Made by a program: the position numbers and the translations under genes
From: DATBFU01 sp035498405
Lineage (GTDB): Bacteria; Acidobacteriota; Thermoanaerobaculia; UBA5066; Gp7-AA6
NCBI GenBank assembly: GCA_035498405.1
Contig: DATKAE010000032.1
Span: forward strand, 1 to 64,000
DNA length: 64,000 nt
Reading direction: 5' to 3'
The notes under the pieces: generated by a model
Databases searched by the model: none
Told to the model about the DNA's origin: nothing
Seen by the model: only the letters and a program-made list of their open reading frames with translations
Part shown: positions 44,037 through 53,062 of the stretch, piece by piece
How positions within the stretch are numbered: the stretch's first letter is position 1
How the letters are laid out: the number at the start of each line of letters is the position of its first letter

Positions 44037-44800
44037 GCGCGCCGCGGCGCGACCCGTCTCGCCTGCGTCCGTACGGCGACAAATGGAACGACGGCGTCGT
44101 ACAGGTTTCCTTCACGCTTCCCTTGCCGCACTCGGGCCTGGCGATCGAAGCCGCCAAGCGGTACGCCGGCAAGATGGGCATTCGCGACCCCTACGTGACG
44201 CTCGCCCAGCCGGTCGCGCCCGAATTCACGTTCTTCATCGTGTACGGCAAGGCGGTCCACGAAGTCGACGCGACCGCGATCTCGGCCGAAGAGGCCGCGG
44301 CGCCCGATCTCGGCCGGGAAGAAATCGACGCGGAAATCGCCAAGAGGTTCGGCCGGCGTCTCGTCGTTCTCGGCTGCGCGCTCGAGTCGGACGCTCATAC
44401 GGTGGGCATCGACGCGATTTTCAATCCGAAGGGGTTCGCCGGCGACTATGGGCTCGAGCGGTACGCGGGGTTCGATGCGCGAAACCTCGGCGCCCAGGTG
44501 CCGGTCGAGAGGCTCGTTCGCCTGGCCCGCGACGCGAAGGCCGATGCCATCTTGGTCTCGGCCACGGTCACGCAGAACGAGATTCACGTCAGGCACCTGA
44601 CGGATCTGGTCGACATGCTGGAGGCCGAGCGCCTGCGCGACGACCTGATCCTGGTGGCGGGCGGCGCGCGCCTCGACCACGCGCTCGCCAAGGAGCTCGG
44701 CTACGACGCGGGGTTCGGGCCGGGCACGACGCCGGGACGGGTCGCCGCCTTCCTACTCGAGGAGATGACCCGCCGCCGGGCGGGGCCGGGGCCGAGTTGA
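44033..44800 (+). CDS. kamE: Lysine 5,6-aminomutase subunit beta (B12-binding)
   Basis: KamE carries the cobalamin-binding Rossmann domain and, in the known enzyme, the lysine that anchors PLP. The 255-residue protein opens with RPYGDKWNDGVVQVSFTLP. It has the base-off B12 motif DxHxxG as D120-A-H122-T-V-G125 (ESDAHTVGID), then LVSATVTQNEIHVRHL and VAGGARLDHALAKELGYDAGFG. Both ends use four-base overlaps (GTGA with kamD, TTGA with kal). It needs an outside supply of adenosylcobalamin; no B12 synthesis or uptake gene is in the window. Confidence 0.94.
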   Translation: MSAPRRDPSRLRPYGDKWNDGVVQVSFTLPLPHSGLAIEAAKRYAGKMGIRDPYVTLAQPVAPEFTFFIVYGKAVHEVDATAISAEEAAAPDLGREEIDAEIAKRFGRRLVVLGCALESDAHTVGIDAIFNPKGFAGDYGLERYAGFDARNLGAQVPVERLVRLARDAKADAILVSATVTQNEIHVRHLTDLVDMLEAERLRDDLILVAGGARLDHALAKELGYDAGFGPGTTPGRVAAFLLEEMTRRRAGPGPS

Positions 44801-45189
44801 CGAACGAGAAGGTGCAGCTGCGGCTGCGCGTTGGGGCGGAGCAGGCCCACTACGGCGGCGGGCTCGTCGACGGCGCCTATCTGTTGAAGCTCTTCGGCGA
44901 CGCGGCCACGGAGTTGCTCGTCCGGCACGACGGCGACGAGGGGCTCTTCCGGGCCTACTCATCGGTCGATTTTCTGGCGCCGGTCGTGGCGGGCGATTAC
45001 CTGGAGGTCGAGGCGGAGCTTCTCCGGGTCGGGCGGACCTCGCGCGAGATGCGCTTCGAGGCGCGCAAGGTCATTACGCCCGCCGGCGGCGCCGCCTCCT
45101 CCTCGGTCCCTGTCGACCCGCCCGTCGTGGTCGCGCGGGCCACGGGCACCTGCGTGGTCCCGCTCGGACGCCAGAGGCGGAAAGCTTGA
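44797..45189 (+). CDS. kal: 3-aminobutyryl-CoA ammonia lyase
   Basis: Kal removes ammonia from L-3-aminobutyryl-CoA to give crotonyl-CoA. The 130-residue protein is a single hotdog-fold domain (AHYGGGLVDGAYLLKLFGDAA, then YSSVDFLAPVVAGDYLEVEAEL), matching the small size of the family. It starts with a TTG overlapping the kamE stop and its own stop overlaps the TTG of kce. Crotonyl-CoA made here can be handled by the beta-oxidation enzymes encoded at 56775-59921. Confidence 0.88.
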   Translation: MTNEKVQLRLRVGAEQAHYGGGLVDGAYLLKLFGDAATELLVRHDGDEGLFRAYSSVDFLAPVVAGDYLEVEAELLRVGRTSREMRFEARKVITPAGGAASSSVPVDPPVVVARATGTCVVPLGRQRRKA

Positions 45190-46010
45190 GCGAGGAGGTC
45201 GTCATCACGGTTGCCGGCGTGGGGGCGGAGGTCACCCGCACCCAACAACCGAGCCTGCCGCTGCTGCCGCCGGAGGTCGGGGAGGAGTACCGCCGGGCGC
45301 ACGAGGCCGGTGCCGCGATCGGCCACATTCACGGACGAAGACCCGACGGCACGCCGACCCAGGATCTCGCGACCTTCCGCGACTATTCGCAGGCGATCCG
45401 GGCGCGCTGTCCGATCATCCAGCAATTCTCCACCGGCGGCGCGGTCGGCATGAGTGTGGAGGAGCGCATCGCCGCGCTGGAGCTCCGGCCGGAGATGGCG
45501 ACGCTCACGCTCGGAACCTGCAATTTCGGCGACGACGTCTTCGAGAACTCGCTCCCGACGATTCGGACGATCCTCGAGCGCATGCGCAAGTTCGGCATCA
45601 CGCCGGAGCTCGAGATCTTCGACGATGGCATGCTCGCCACCGCCGACGTGCTCCTTGCGAAGGGGCTGCTCACCGTCCCGCTCCATTTCGACTTCGTGTT
45701 GGGCGTGCCGGGAGCCGCCGCCGCCACACCCGAGAACCTGCTTCACTTCGCCCGGTCGATTCCGGCCGGCTGCACGTGGACGGTCGCGGGAATCGGCCGG
45801 CGCCAGACCGCCATGGCCACTCTGGCCGTCGCCATGGGCGGGCACGTGCGGGTCGGCTTCGAGGACAACATCTACTACCGCCGGGGGGAGCTCGCGGACT
45901 CCAACGCCCGCTTCGTCGAGCGCGTGGCGCGGATTGCCCGGGAAGTGGGGCGCGAGCCGGCCACGGTCGAACAGGCCCGGCACATCCTGCATTTGCCCGC
46001 TGCCGCGTGA
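45186..46010 (+). CDS. kce: 3-keto-5-aminohexanoate cleavage enzyme
   Basis: Kce is a zinc enzyme of the BKACE (DUF849) family. It condenses 5-amino-3-oxohexanoate with acetyl-CoA to give acetoacetate and L-3-aminobutyryl-CoA. The 274-residue protein has the zinc-binding HxH at residues 47 and 49 (IGHIHGRRPDG), QFSTGGAVG, LEIFDDGML and the downstream metal glutamate in VRVGFEDNIYY. It starts at a TTG in a TTGA overlap and ends in a GTGA overlap with a permease. BKACE enzymes vary in substrate, but the cluster makes the lysine-pathway role convincing. Confidence 0.92.
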   Translation: MSEEVVITVAGVGAEVTRTQQPSLPLLPPEVGEEYRRAHEAGAAIGHIHGRRPDGTPTQDLATFRDYSQAIRARCPIIQQFSTGGAVGMSVEERIAALELRPEMATLTLGTCNFGDDVFENSLPTIRTILERMRKFGITPELEIFDDGMLATADVLLAKGLLTVPLHFDFVLGVPGAAAATPENLLHFARSIPAGCTWTVAGIGRRQTAMATLAVAMGGHVRVGFEDNIYYRRGELADSNARFVERVARIAREVGREPATVEQARHILHLPAAA

Positions 46011-47386
46011 GCACTGCGGCCTCAGTCGTTCCGGCCGGGGAGCTGCGCCGCGGACTGAACCTCTGGGACACGACGCTGCTCGTGCTCGGGCTGGTGTTGG
46101 GCGGCGGAATCTTCCTGACGCCTTCCTCGATCGCGCAGGCCCTTCCTTCCTCCAAGGCGATCCTCGCGGCCTGGGCGGTCGGCGGTTTGCTTTCGATCGC
46201 GGGTGGGCTCGTCTACGCGGAGCTGGGTGCCCTGATGCCGCAACCCGGCGGCATGTACCTCTACATCCGGGAGGCGTTCGGTTCGATGCCGGCTTTCCTG
46301 TACGCATGGGTCGCCTACTTCGTGATCTTGGCCGGCGCCGGCGCCGCGGTCTCCGTGGGATTCGCGGAGTATCTGTCCGTCTTCTTCCCGGCGCTCGGCA
46401 CCAAGCGCGTGCTCTTCGGGTTGGCGGGCCTTCCGATTTCGGCCGGGCAGCTCACGGCGGTCGCGGCCACTCTCCTGCTTTCGGCCACCCATTACGTGGG
46501 CGTGAAAGAGGGCTCCCGGATTCAGGGATTCTTCACACTCCTGATCGTGCTGGTGTTGGCGGGACTGGTCGTTGGCGGGGTCTTCGCCGCTGCGCCTGTC
46601 GCCGCGGCCAGCCCCGAGACCTCGACGCCGGTCACGGCCGCCGCCTTCGGCGGGGCAATGGTGGCGGTCTTCTGGTGTTACTACGGCTGGAACGAGATCG
46701 CCGCGGTGGCCGGCGAGGTGGCGAGGCCGCAACGCAATCTTCCCATCGCCTTGATCGCCGGGACGGGCCTCGTGACGTTCCTCTATGTCGGCGCGAACGC
46801 CGTGTTTCTCAAGGCCATTCCCGTGGCCGAATTGGCGAACACGGCGCAGCCGGCCGCGGTCGCCTCCGCGCGGCTCTTCGGCGGCGGCTCGACCGTGGCC
46901 ATCGCCCTGGCAATTACCGCGGCGGCGTTCGGCTGCGTCTCCGCCGGCATCGTCCCGGGCCCGCGCATCGTGTTCGCCCTTTCCCGGGACGGCTTGTTCC
47001 CCAAGCCGTTCGGACGCGCGCATCCCCGCTTCCGCACGCCGTCCTTCGCCCTGGTCGTGCAGGCGGTTTGGATGTCCGTCCTGTGTCTGTCGGGGCGGTA
47101 CGATCAGCTCTACACGTACGCGACCTTCGCCGTCATTCTGGCCTACACGGCGAGCGGAATCTCTCTCTTCGTCTTCCGCCGCTCGCGGCCGGACGCCCCC
47201 CGACCCTACCGCTGTTGGGGATATCCCGTGATTCCGGCCGTCTTCGTCGCCACTTCTGCCCTCCTCGCGATCAACACCGTGCGCCAGCAGCCCCTGGAGA
47301 CGGCGGCCGGGTTGGGCATCTTGCTCGCCGGAGTGCCGGTCTATTTCTGGATGCGCTCGCGAGCCGAGCAACGGAGGATCCCATGA
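46007..47386 (+). CDS. APC-family amino-acid permease in lysine cluster
   Basis: The 459-residue inner-membrane protein has about twelve hydrophobic helices, the APC opening DTTLLVLGLVLGGGIFLTP and the phrase LMPQPGGMYLYIREAFGSMP. It starts at a GTG overlapping the kce stop and its stop overlaps the peptidase ATG, so it is firmly in the lysine transcript. Lysine, beta-lysine or a related amine is the likely cargo, inferred from position only. It is a distant relative of the permease at 31542. Confidence 0.86.
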   Translation: MSTAASVVPAGELRRGLNLWDTTLLVLGLVLGGGIFLTPSSIAQALPSSKAILAAWAVGGLLSIAGGLVYAELGALMPQPGGMYLYIREAFGSMPAFLYAWVAYFVILAGAGAAVSVGFAEYLSVFFPALGTKRVLFGLAGLPISAGQLTAVAATLLLSATHYVGVKEGSRIQGFFTLLIVLVLAGLVVGGVFAAAPVAAASPETSTPVTAAAFGGAMVAVFWCYYGWNEIAAVAGEVARPQRNLPIALIAGTGLVTFLYVGANAVFLKAIPVAELANTAQPAAVASARLFGGGSTVAIALAITAAAFGCVSAGIVPGPRIVFALSRDGLFPKPFGRAHPRFRTPSFALVVQAVWMSVLCLSGRYDQLYTYATFAVILAYTASGISLFVFRRSRPDAPRPYRCWGYPVIPAVFVATSALLAINTVRQQPLETAAGLGILLAGVPVYFWMRSRAEQRRIP

Positions 47387-49827
47387 GAAGAGCCCTTACG
47401 TTTCTCACCGTCTCGCTGCTGGCTCAGGCACCAGCGACCCCTCCGGCGGAGGTTCTGCGGGGCTTTTCGCCCGAGCGAACCCGCTGGCAACGAGAGTTCG
47501 AACGACGTCTTCTCGCCCTGCCCACTCCGGCGGAATCTGACGCCCTGCTGCGGCAGCTCACACGCGAACCGCATCTGGCCGGCACGCCCGGCAACGAGCG
47601 CGTGGCCCGCTTCATCGCCGACGAGTTCCGGAAGGCGGGGCTCGAGGTCTCGACACCGGCCTACGACGTGCTGCTGTCCTACCCCAAGAGCGCCCGGCTC
47701 GAGATCGCGGGCGAGCCGGGCGTGGACCTGGGCCGGTCCGAGGAGCCGATCGCTTCCGATCCGGACACGGCGATCGCTCCCACCCTGCCGCCCTGGAACG
47801 CGTACGCGCCCGCCGCGGATCTGACCGCGGAGGTCGTCTACGTCAATCGCGGCAGCGCGGAGGACTACGACCGTCTGGCGGCACTGGGCATTGACGTGCG
47901 GGGGCGTATCGCTCTGGCGCGGTACTTCGGCGGATACCGCGGCGGAAAATCGCTCGAAGGCGAGAAGCGCGGTGTCGCCGCCGTCCTGGTCTACTCCGAC
48001 CCGATCGACGATGGCTGGTTCAAGGGAGAGGTCTACCCGCCGGGTCCGTGGGGCCCGCCGTCGCACTTTCAGCGCGGGGCGGACGTCTACGACTTCCTCG
48101 TGCCGGGCGACCCCTTGACCCCCGGCTGGGCGTCGACCGAGGGGGCCCGAAGGATTTCCGAGGCCGAATCCACGATCCTGCCGAAGATCCCGATGATGCC
48201 CCTTTCGGCGCGCGACGCCGCCGAGATCTTGAAGCGCCTCAAGGGCCCCGCGGTTCCCGAGGGATGGCAAGGACTCGCGATGGCGGACACCTACCGACTC
48301 GGTCCGGGCCCCGTCCGCCTGCACCTGTCCGTCGAGAACACCCGCGAGCGCCGGACGATCCGCAACGTCATCGGCGTTCTGCGGGGGACCGACGAGCCCG
48401 ACCGACAGGTCCTGCTTTCCAACCATCATGACGCCTGGGTCTACGGCGCGGTCGATCCCGCCTCGGGCACCGCGACGATGATTTCGCTCGCCCGGGCGCT
48501 GGGAACCCTGGCCAAGCAGGGTCTGCGCCCGCGCCGCACCATCGTCTTCGGCAACTGGGATGCCGAGGAGTACACGCTGACCGGATCCACCGAATGGGGC
48601 GAGGAGAACGCGGCCGACCTCGCCCGTAACGCAGTCATCTGCATCAACGTGGATGCATCGACTTCCGGCCGGAGCTTCTCGGCTTCCGCGTCGCCCCTCG
48701 TCTTTGCCGCGATCCGAGAGACCGCCGCCGACGTCCCAGATCCCGGTTCCCCGGGCAAGTCCATCGCCGACACGTGGCGCGAGAATGCCGGGCAAACCAA
48801 CGTTCGGAGCTACGCGACGGGAGCCACGGGCGACGCCCTACCCATCGCCGTTCTGGGCAGCGGCTCCGACTACACCGTTTTTTTCAACCACCTCGGGGTT
48901 TCTTCCGCCGACCTCGTCTTCGACGGCCCTTACGGCGTTTACCACTCCGTCTACGACGACTACGCGTGGATGGCGACGGCGGGAGATCCCGGCTTTCTCT
49001 ACCATGCGGGGATGGCGCGGTACGCGGGAGTGCTGGCCCTGCGCTTCGCCAACGCCGACGTCCTTCCTTTCGACGCTCGCGCCTACGGCAACGAGATCGC
49101 GCGGTACGCGGAAGAACTGGCCCGGGACGCACGGGCGGCCTCCCTGGTTGCCGACCTCTCGGCGCTCTCCCGCCAGGCCTCGGCCTGGAGCCAGGCGGCG
49201 GGGACCGCGCAGACCGGATTCTTGAAGAGGGCCCAGACCGGCAACTTGCCGGCCACGACCCGGGCGGCTGTCAACGACTGGCTGCTGTCGATGGAACGGG
49301 CCCTGCTCGATCCCCAGGGTCTGCCGGAGCGGCCCTGGTTCCGACACCTCGTCTATGCGCCGCTCCCCTCCTACGCGGCCGAGACGCTTCCGGCGGTGCG
49401 CGAGGCCGTCGTTGCCGGGAATGCCGCCGGAGCCCGGCGAGAGATCGCGAAGCTCCAGGAAAGGCTCGCCGCCGCAACCACCGCGGCCCGGTCGATCGAG
49501 GCCGTCCCGGCGGCTGCGGGTAAGCCGGCCGCCTCGCAACAGACTCTCTTCGTGGGAACCATCACGGATGCCGAGTGCGGCGGGAACCACCGGCCCATGC
49601 TTCGCAAAGGGAACATGGGAGCGAATGCGCGCGAATGCACTCTAAAGTGCGTCGCGAAGGGAACGCCCTTCGGATTCGTCGAATCGAGCTCGAAGCACTT
49701 CTACCTGATCGACGATCGAGACCGCGTCGCGAGATTCGCGGGGCGGGCCGTGCTCCTGCGAGGGCGGGCGCGCGGCGACACCATCCAGGTTGAATCGATC
49801 CAGGGAGCGCCCGAGGACGGTCGCTGA
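47383..49827 (+). CDS. Secreted M28 glutamate carboxypeptidase II-like peptidase with extra C-terminal domain
   Basis: The 814-residue precursor has a short signal peptide (RRALTFLTVSLLAQAPA), a PA domain insert (about 140-260), a zinc peptidase core and a TFR-type helical domain (about 580-690). All GCPII zinc ligands appear kept: H348 in SNHHDAW, the Asp in GAVDPASG, the Glu pair in NWDAEEY, the Asp in INVDAS and the His in VYHSVYDDY. Residues from about 720 form an additional beta-rich cysteine-containing module (FVGTITDAECGG, ECTLKCVAKG, VLLRGRARGDTIQVESI) not part of GCPII. It overlaps the permease stop, so peptide hydrolysis, uptake and lysine breakdown may be linked. Confidence 0.88.
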   Translation: MRRALTFLTVSLLAQAPATPPAEVLRGFSPERTRWQREFERRLLALPTPAESDALLRQLTREPHLAGTPGNERVARFIADEFRKAGLEVSTPAYDVLLSYPKSARLEIAGEPGVDLGRSEEPIASDPDTAIAPTLPPWNAYAPAADLTAEVVYVNRGSAEDYDRLAALGIDVRGRIALARYFGGYRGGKSLEGEKRGVAAVLVYSDPIDDGWFKGEVYPPGPWGPPSHFQRGADVYDFLVPGDPLTPGWASTEGARRISEAESTILPKIPMMPLSARDAAEILKRLKGPAVPEGWQGLAMADTYRLGPGPVRLHLSVENTRERRTIRNVIGVLRGTDEPDRQVLLSNHHDAWVYGAVDPASGTATMISLARALGTLAKQGLRPRRTIVFGNWDAEEYTLTGSTEWGEENAADLARNAVICINVDASTSGRSFSASASPLVFAAIRETAADVPDPGSPGKSIADTWRENAGQTNVRSYATGATGDALPIAVLGSGSDYTVFFNHLGVSSADLVFDGPYGVYHSVYDDYAWMATAGDPGFLYHAGMARYAGVLALRFANADVLPFDARAYGNEIARYAEELARDARAASLVADLSALSRQASAWSQAAGTAQTGFLKRAQTGNLPATTRAAVNDWLLSMERALLDPQGLPERPWFRHLVYAPLPSYAAETLPAVREAVVAGNAAGARREIAKLQERLAAATTAARSIEAVPAAAGKPAASQQTLFVGTITDAECGGNHRPMLRKGNMGANARECTLKCVAKGTPFGFVESSSKHFYLIDDRDRVARFAGRAVLLRGRARGDTIQVESIQGAPEDGR

Positions 49828-49828
49828 C

Positions 49829-51310
49829 CTAGCGCGCGCCCGCGACGTCCCGGACGACCGCTTCGGTCACCGCCAGGCCGAAGCGGACGTTCGCGAGTGA
49901 CAGCCGCTCGTCGTCGCCGTGACTTCGGTCATCCTCCGAGGAAAGGCGGAAGGGCTCGAAGCCGTAGACGACCATCCCGATCTCCCGCAGGTATGTGGCG
50001 TCCGTGGTCGAGGTCAGCGGGGGCGTCAGGATCGGAACCCCCGGCTCGAACCGATCGCGCGCTCTCTGGATTGCGCGGAAGAGGTCCGTATCCGTGGACG
50101 AGACCGTCGCCGGCGACTGCTGCAGCACCTGGAAGCGCAGGGTGGGATCCTTCGAGGCCTCTTGCAGCGAGGCGCGGACCGTTTCCGGGTCTTCTCCCGG
50201 CAGCAGACGGCAGTCGAGGGTGGCCGAGGCCTCTCCCGGAATCACGTTGACCTTCTCGCTGCCCGATAGCCCCGTGATCGAGACGGTGGTCCGAAGGCAG
50301 GCGTTGCGAAACGGGTCGGCGAGCAGCAGCCGCCGGCTCTCGGGGTTGGACAGGGCCGCCCGGGGGTCGGCGAGCGCCCGGGCGAGCGCGCCCGACTCGA
50401 GCCGCGAGAGTTGCCGAAAATAGTCTTCGACCGCCGGGATCAAGCGAATCGGCGTCTCGTAGGCGAGGAGACGGTCGAGGGCGCGGACCAGGCGGGCCAC
50501 CGCTCCCTCCGGTTCGGGGATCGAGGCGTGGCCGGCCTTTCCGGTCGCGACCAGACGCAGCCAGAGCACGGACTTCTCCGTGACGTCGACGTTCCAGGCC
50601 TGTGTGCGACCCTCCTCGACGGAGATGGTCGCCCCTTCGGTCAGGGCGAACTCGGCATCTCGCAAACGGTCCCGATACCGGGCGATCATCGCGCGCACGC
50701 CGTTTTCCTTCCCTTCCTCCTCGTCGGCGGTTCCCAGAAACACCACGTCCCGATCGAGCTTCGCTCCCGAGCGCTTGAGCAAGAGGAGCGTCATCAAGTG
50801 GCAGATCGCGGTGCCCTTCATGTCGGTTGCTCCGCGTCCCCAGACATAGCCGTCACGGATCTCCCCGGAAAACGGGGGCACGGTCCACCGCGCGGCGTCC
50901 GCCGGCACGACGTCCATGTGGCTGACCAGCAAGAGCGGCCGCTTCTTGCCGTTTCCCGGCAGTCGTCCGAGGACGTTGGCCCTGCCGTGGCCCAAGTCGA
51001 AGATCTCCGCCTCGATCCCCTCGGCCTGCAGGACGCCGAGCAGGAAGTCCGCCGCCGGGCGCTCGCGGCCCGGCGGATTCGTCGTGTCGATCTTGAGATA
51101 GGTCTGCAGGAGGGCGGTCGCCTCGCGCGCCGCGCTCTCCAGGTTCGGCTCGGCGGCGACGGAGTGACCCGTGCCCGCCGTCAGCAGAAGCGCGAGGGAC
51201 GCCAGGATCGCCGCGATGCGAGGAACGCGACCGATGCTCGCCGGTGGCGTGAGCGCCGGGTGTCCCGGCCGGGAGACGAGCGCGCCCCTATCGCGTGACA
51301 GAAGCGCCAC
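49829..51310 (-). CDS. Exported M20 family metallopeptidase
   Basis: The 493-residue protein has a signal-type segment (IAAILASLALLLTAGTGHSVAA). The M20 peptidase landmarks are present: VSHMDVVP with the first zinc ligand, GRGATDMKG with the bridging Asp, TADEEEG with the catalytic Glu, the dimerisation-domain start GKAGHASIP, and a late SHGDDER. M20 enzymes act as amino- or carboxypeptidases or deacylases. The GTG at 51310 overlaps the transglycosylase gene by 23 bases; no other standard start precedes the signal peptide. It converges on the M28 gene with one base between. Confidence 0.85.
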   Translation of the reverse strand: MALLSRDRGALVSRPGHPALTPPASIGRVPRIAAILASLALLLTAGTGHSVAAEPNLESAAREATALLQTYLKIDTTNPPGRERPAADFLLGVLQAEGIEAEIFDLGHGRANVLGRLPGNGKKRPLLLVSHMDVVPADAARWTVPPFSGEIRDGYVWGRGATDMKGTAICHLMTLLLLKRSGAKLDRDVVFLGTADEEEGKENGVRAMIARYRDRLRDAEFALTEGATISVEEGRTQAWNVDVTEKSVLWLRLVATGKAGHASIPEPEGAVARLVRALDRLLAYETPIRLIPAVEDYFRQLSRLESGALARALADPRAALSNPESRRLLLADPFRNACLRTTVSITGLSGSEKVNVIPGEASATLDCRLLPGEDPETVRASLQEASKDPTLRFQVLQQSPATVSSTDTDLFRAIQRARDRFEPGVPILTPPLTSTTDATYLREIGMVVYGFEPFRLSSEDDRSHGDDERLSLANVRFGLAVTEAVVRDVAGAR

Positions 51311-52022
51311 CCGAGCGCGCGTTCGTCACGCCGGGAGAAGCGACGACCGGCGACCACCAGGACAGAATTCGTTTCACGTACTGAACGGTCTCGCGGTACG
51401 GAGGCACACCCCCGAAGGAGTCCACCGCGCTCTCGCCGGCGTTGTAGGCCGCGAGCACGAGCTCCGGTCGCGCCTCGAACCGGTCCATGAGCTCCCGAAG
51501 ATAACGAACGCCACCCCGCACGTTCGCGCGGGGGTCGAACGGCTTGCGGACGCCGAGGCGACGGGCGGTCGACGGCATGAGCTGCATCAAGCCCCGCGCC
51601 CCCTTGCGCGAGACGCTACGGGGCTCGTAGTTGGATTCCGCCCGGATGACCGCCGAAACCAGCGCGGCGTCGACGTTGTAGCGCCGCGCCTCCGCCTCGA
51701 TGATCGCGTCGAACGGCGTCCCGTAGAGAGGCCGGCGATGCGCCGCGAAGGAGAGGTCGTAAACCGGAGGGGGTCCTTCCGGCCGGGGAATCTCCACCTT
51801 CTCCGAGACCTCGACCTCGTCGTCTAGGATTCGCTCGACTCGATCCAGATTCACCCGGTAGCTTCCGCCCCCGGGCAGAGAGATCTCGAGCTCCTCCCCC
51901 AGGACTCGGTACCCGGCCGCCTTGACCACCCGACCCTCCTGGAAGAGGATGAGCTCACCGCGCGAGGGCAAGGCGAGGAGAAGGCCCCCGAAAAGGATCC
52001 CCGCGGAAAGACGGCGTCGCAT
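51288..52022 (-). CDS. Lytic transglycosylase (SLT family)
   Basis: From the ATG at 52022 the 244-residue protein has a signal peptide (RRRLSAGILFGGLLLALPSRG). A small beta-rich region (about 25-60, LFQEGRVVKAAGYRVLGEELEISL) precedes an SLT domain with the catalytic glutamate in VIRAESNYEPRSVSRKGARGL, then MQLMPSTARRLGV and LAAYNAGESAVDSFGG. It cleaves the glycan strands of peptidoglycan in the periplasm. TAAAAT (52035-52030) lies 7 bases before the ATG, so it probably has its own leaderless promoter in the xer gene tail. Confidence 0.9.
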   Translation of the reverse strand: MRRRLSAGILFGGLLLALPSRGELILFQEGRVVKAAGYRVLGEELEISLPGGGSYRVNLDRVERILDDEVEVSEKVEIPRPEGPPPVYDLSFAAHRRPLYGTPFDAIIEAEARRYNVDAALVSAVIRAESNYEPRSVSRKGARGLMQLMPSTARRLGVRKPFDPRANVRGGVRYLRELMDRFEARPELVLAAYNAGESAVDSFGGVPPYRETVQYVKRILSWWSPVVASPGVTNARSGGASVTR

Positions 52023-52029
52023 CCGGACA

Positions 52030-52035
52030 ATTTTA
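52030..52035 (-). promoter_or_regulatory. -10-like hexamer of the lytic transglycosylase gene
   Basis: TAAAAT on the minus strand matches TATAAT at five of six bases and ends 7 bases before the ATG. No Shine-Dalgarno or clear -35 sequence is present. Confidence 0.4.
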
Positions 52036-52039
52036 CGGA

Positions 52040-53062
52040 TTAGCGCTCGGCCTTGCCACGACCCGACCTCCCCGCCCGGGGGTGGAATCGGTCGTAAACC
52101 GTCTGCAGGTGCGCGCGCGACACCAGGGTGTAGATCTGGGTGGTCGAGATGTCCGTGTGCCCCAGCATCATCTGCAGGGACCGCAGGTCCGCCCCGTGCT
52201 GGAGCAGATGGGTCGCAAAGGAGTGCCGCAGCCGGTGCGGAGTCAGCCGGCCTCGCAACCCGACCCCGCGGCCATACCCCTCGATGAGCTGCCAGAGCCG
52301 CTGCCGCGTCATCGCCCGCCCTCGAACCGACAGAAAGAGCGCCGGGGCACCGCGTCGGTCGAGTCCCGGGCGAACCGTCTGCAGATACCTTCGCAGCCAC
52401 CGCGCGGCGGACTGGCCAAAGGGCACGAGGCGCTCCTTGCCTCCCTTTCCCGTCACGCGCAGCATCCGCTCCTCCAGGTCCACCCTCTCGCGCGGCAGTT
52501 GGGCGATTTCCGATACCCGCAGGCCGGAGGCGTACAACAGCTCGAGCATCGCGCGGTCCCTCACTCCGAGAGGGCTCGAATCGTCCGGCGCCCGCAGGAG
52601 CGTCTCCACCTCCCTCTCGGTCAGCGGCTTGGGAAGGGCGAGCCCGGTTCGCGGACTGTGTAGGTGGGCCGTCGGATCTTCGGCGTGTTGCAGATGCGCC
52701 GCCGCGAACGCATAGAAGCTGCGCAGGGCCGAGAGGGAGCGCGCCGCCGACCGGGACGAGATTCCGCGCGACCGTTGCTCACGCAAGTAACGGGAGAGTT
52801 CCTCGCGGGCGACACGCGAGGAAAGCCTTTGCCGCCGGAGCCATTGCCCGTATGCCGCCAGGTCGCGGCCGTAGGCGGCGACACTGGCCGGCGACAGCCC
52901 GCGCTCGACCGAGAGGTGATCTAGATACGTCGGGAGCTCGCGATCGAGAAAATCGCCGCCCGTGCGGGACTCTTTCCCGCACCGCCCGGAGCGTCGGGGA
53001 GGGACGGACTCGCTACGCCCGGTAGGCAAGACGGGCCGATGGCGCGGCCGTCGCGTCGTCAA
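52040..53062 (-). CDS. Tyrosine recombinase XerC/XerD
   Basis: Xer recombinases resolve chromosome dimers at dif. The 340-residue protein has a SAM-like N-terminal domain (LDRELPTYLDHLSVERGLSPASV). The catalytic residues are Arg in GLRVSEIAQL, Lys in VTGKGGKERLVP, HxxR in TPHRLRHSFATHLL, His in LGHTDISTTQIY, and the tyrosine just after. A TTG start at 53062 overlaps the LeuA-like stop (TTGA) but adds about 37 residues before the conserved part; a later TTG is possible. No attachment site or phage gene is nearby, so it is a housekeeping Xer rather than an integrase. XerC versus XerD is not decidable here. Confidence 0.87.
   Translation of the reverse strand: MTTRRPRHRPVLPTGRSESVPPRRSGRCGKESRTGGDFLDRELPTYLDHLSVERGLSPASVAAYGRDLAAYGQWLRRQRLSSRVAREELSRYLREQRSRGISSRSAARSLSALRSFYAFAAAHLQHAEDPTAHLHSPRTGLALPKPLTEREVETLLRAPDDSSPLGVRDRAMLELLYASGLRVSEIAQLPRERVDLEERMLRVTGKGGKERLVPFGQSAARWLRRYLQTVRPGLDRRGAPALFLSVRGRAMTRQRLWQLIEGYGRGVGLRGRLTPHRLRHSFATHLLQHGADLRSLQMMLGHTDISTTQIYTLVSRAHLQTVYDRFHPRAGRSGRGKAER

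Noticed and set aside
45454..47382. A long upstream extension of the M28 peptidase frame
   Set aside because: It overlaps kce and the permease in another frame. The ATG at 47383 gives a signal peptide and the usual ATGA overlap.
51370..51386. TTTCACGT-containing half of a parS-like site in the transglycosylase gene
   Set aside because: Only the left half matches; the right half diverges, so it is not a credible ParB site.
52040..53062. The tyrosine recombinase as a phage or island integrase
   Set aside because: It has the length and motifs of housekeeping XerC/D, no tRNA or direct repeat is adjacent, and its neighbours are ordinary genes.
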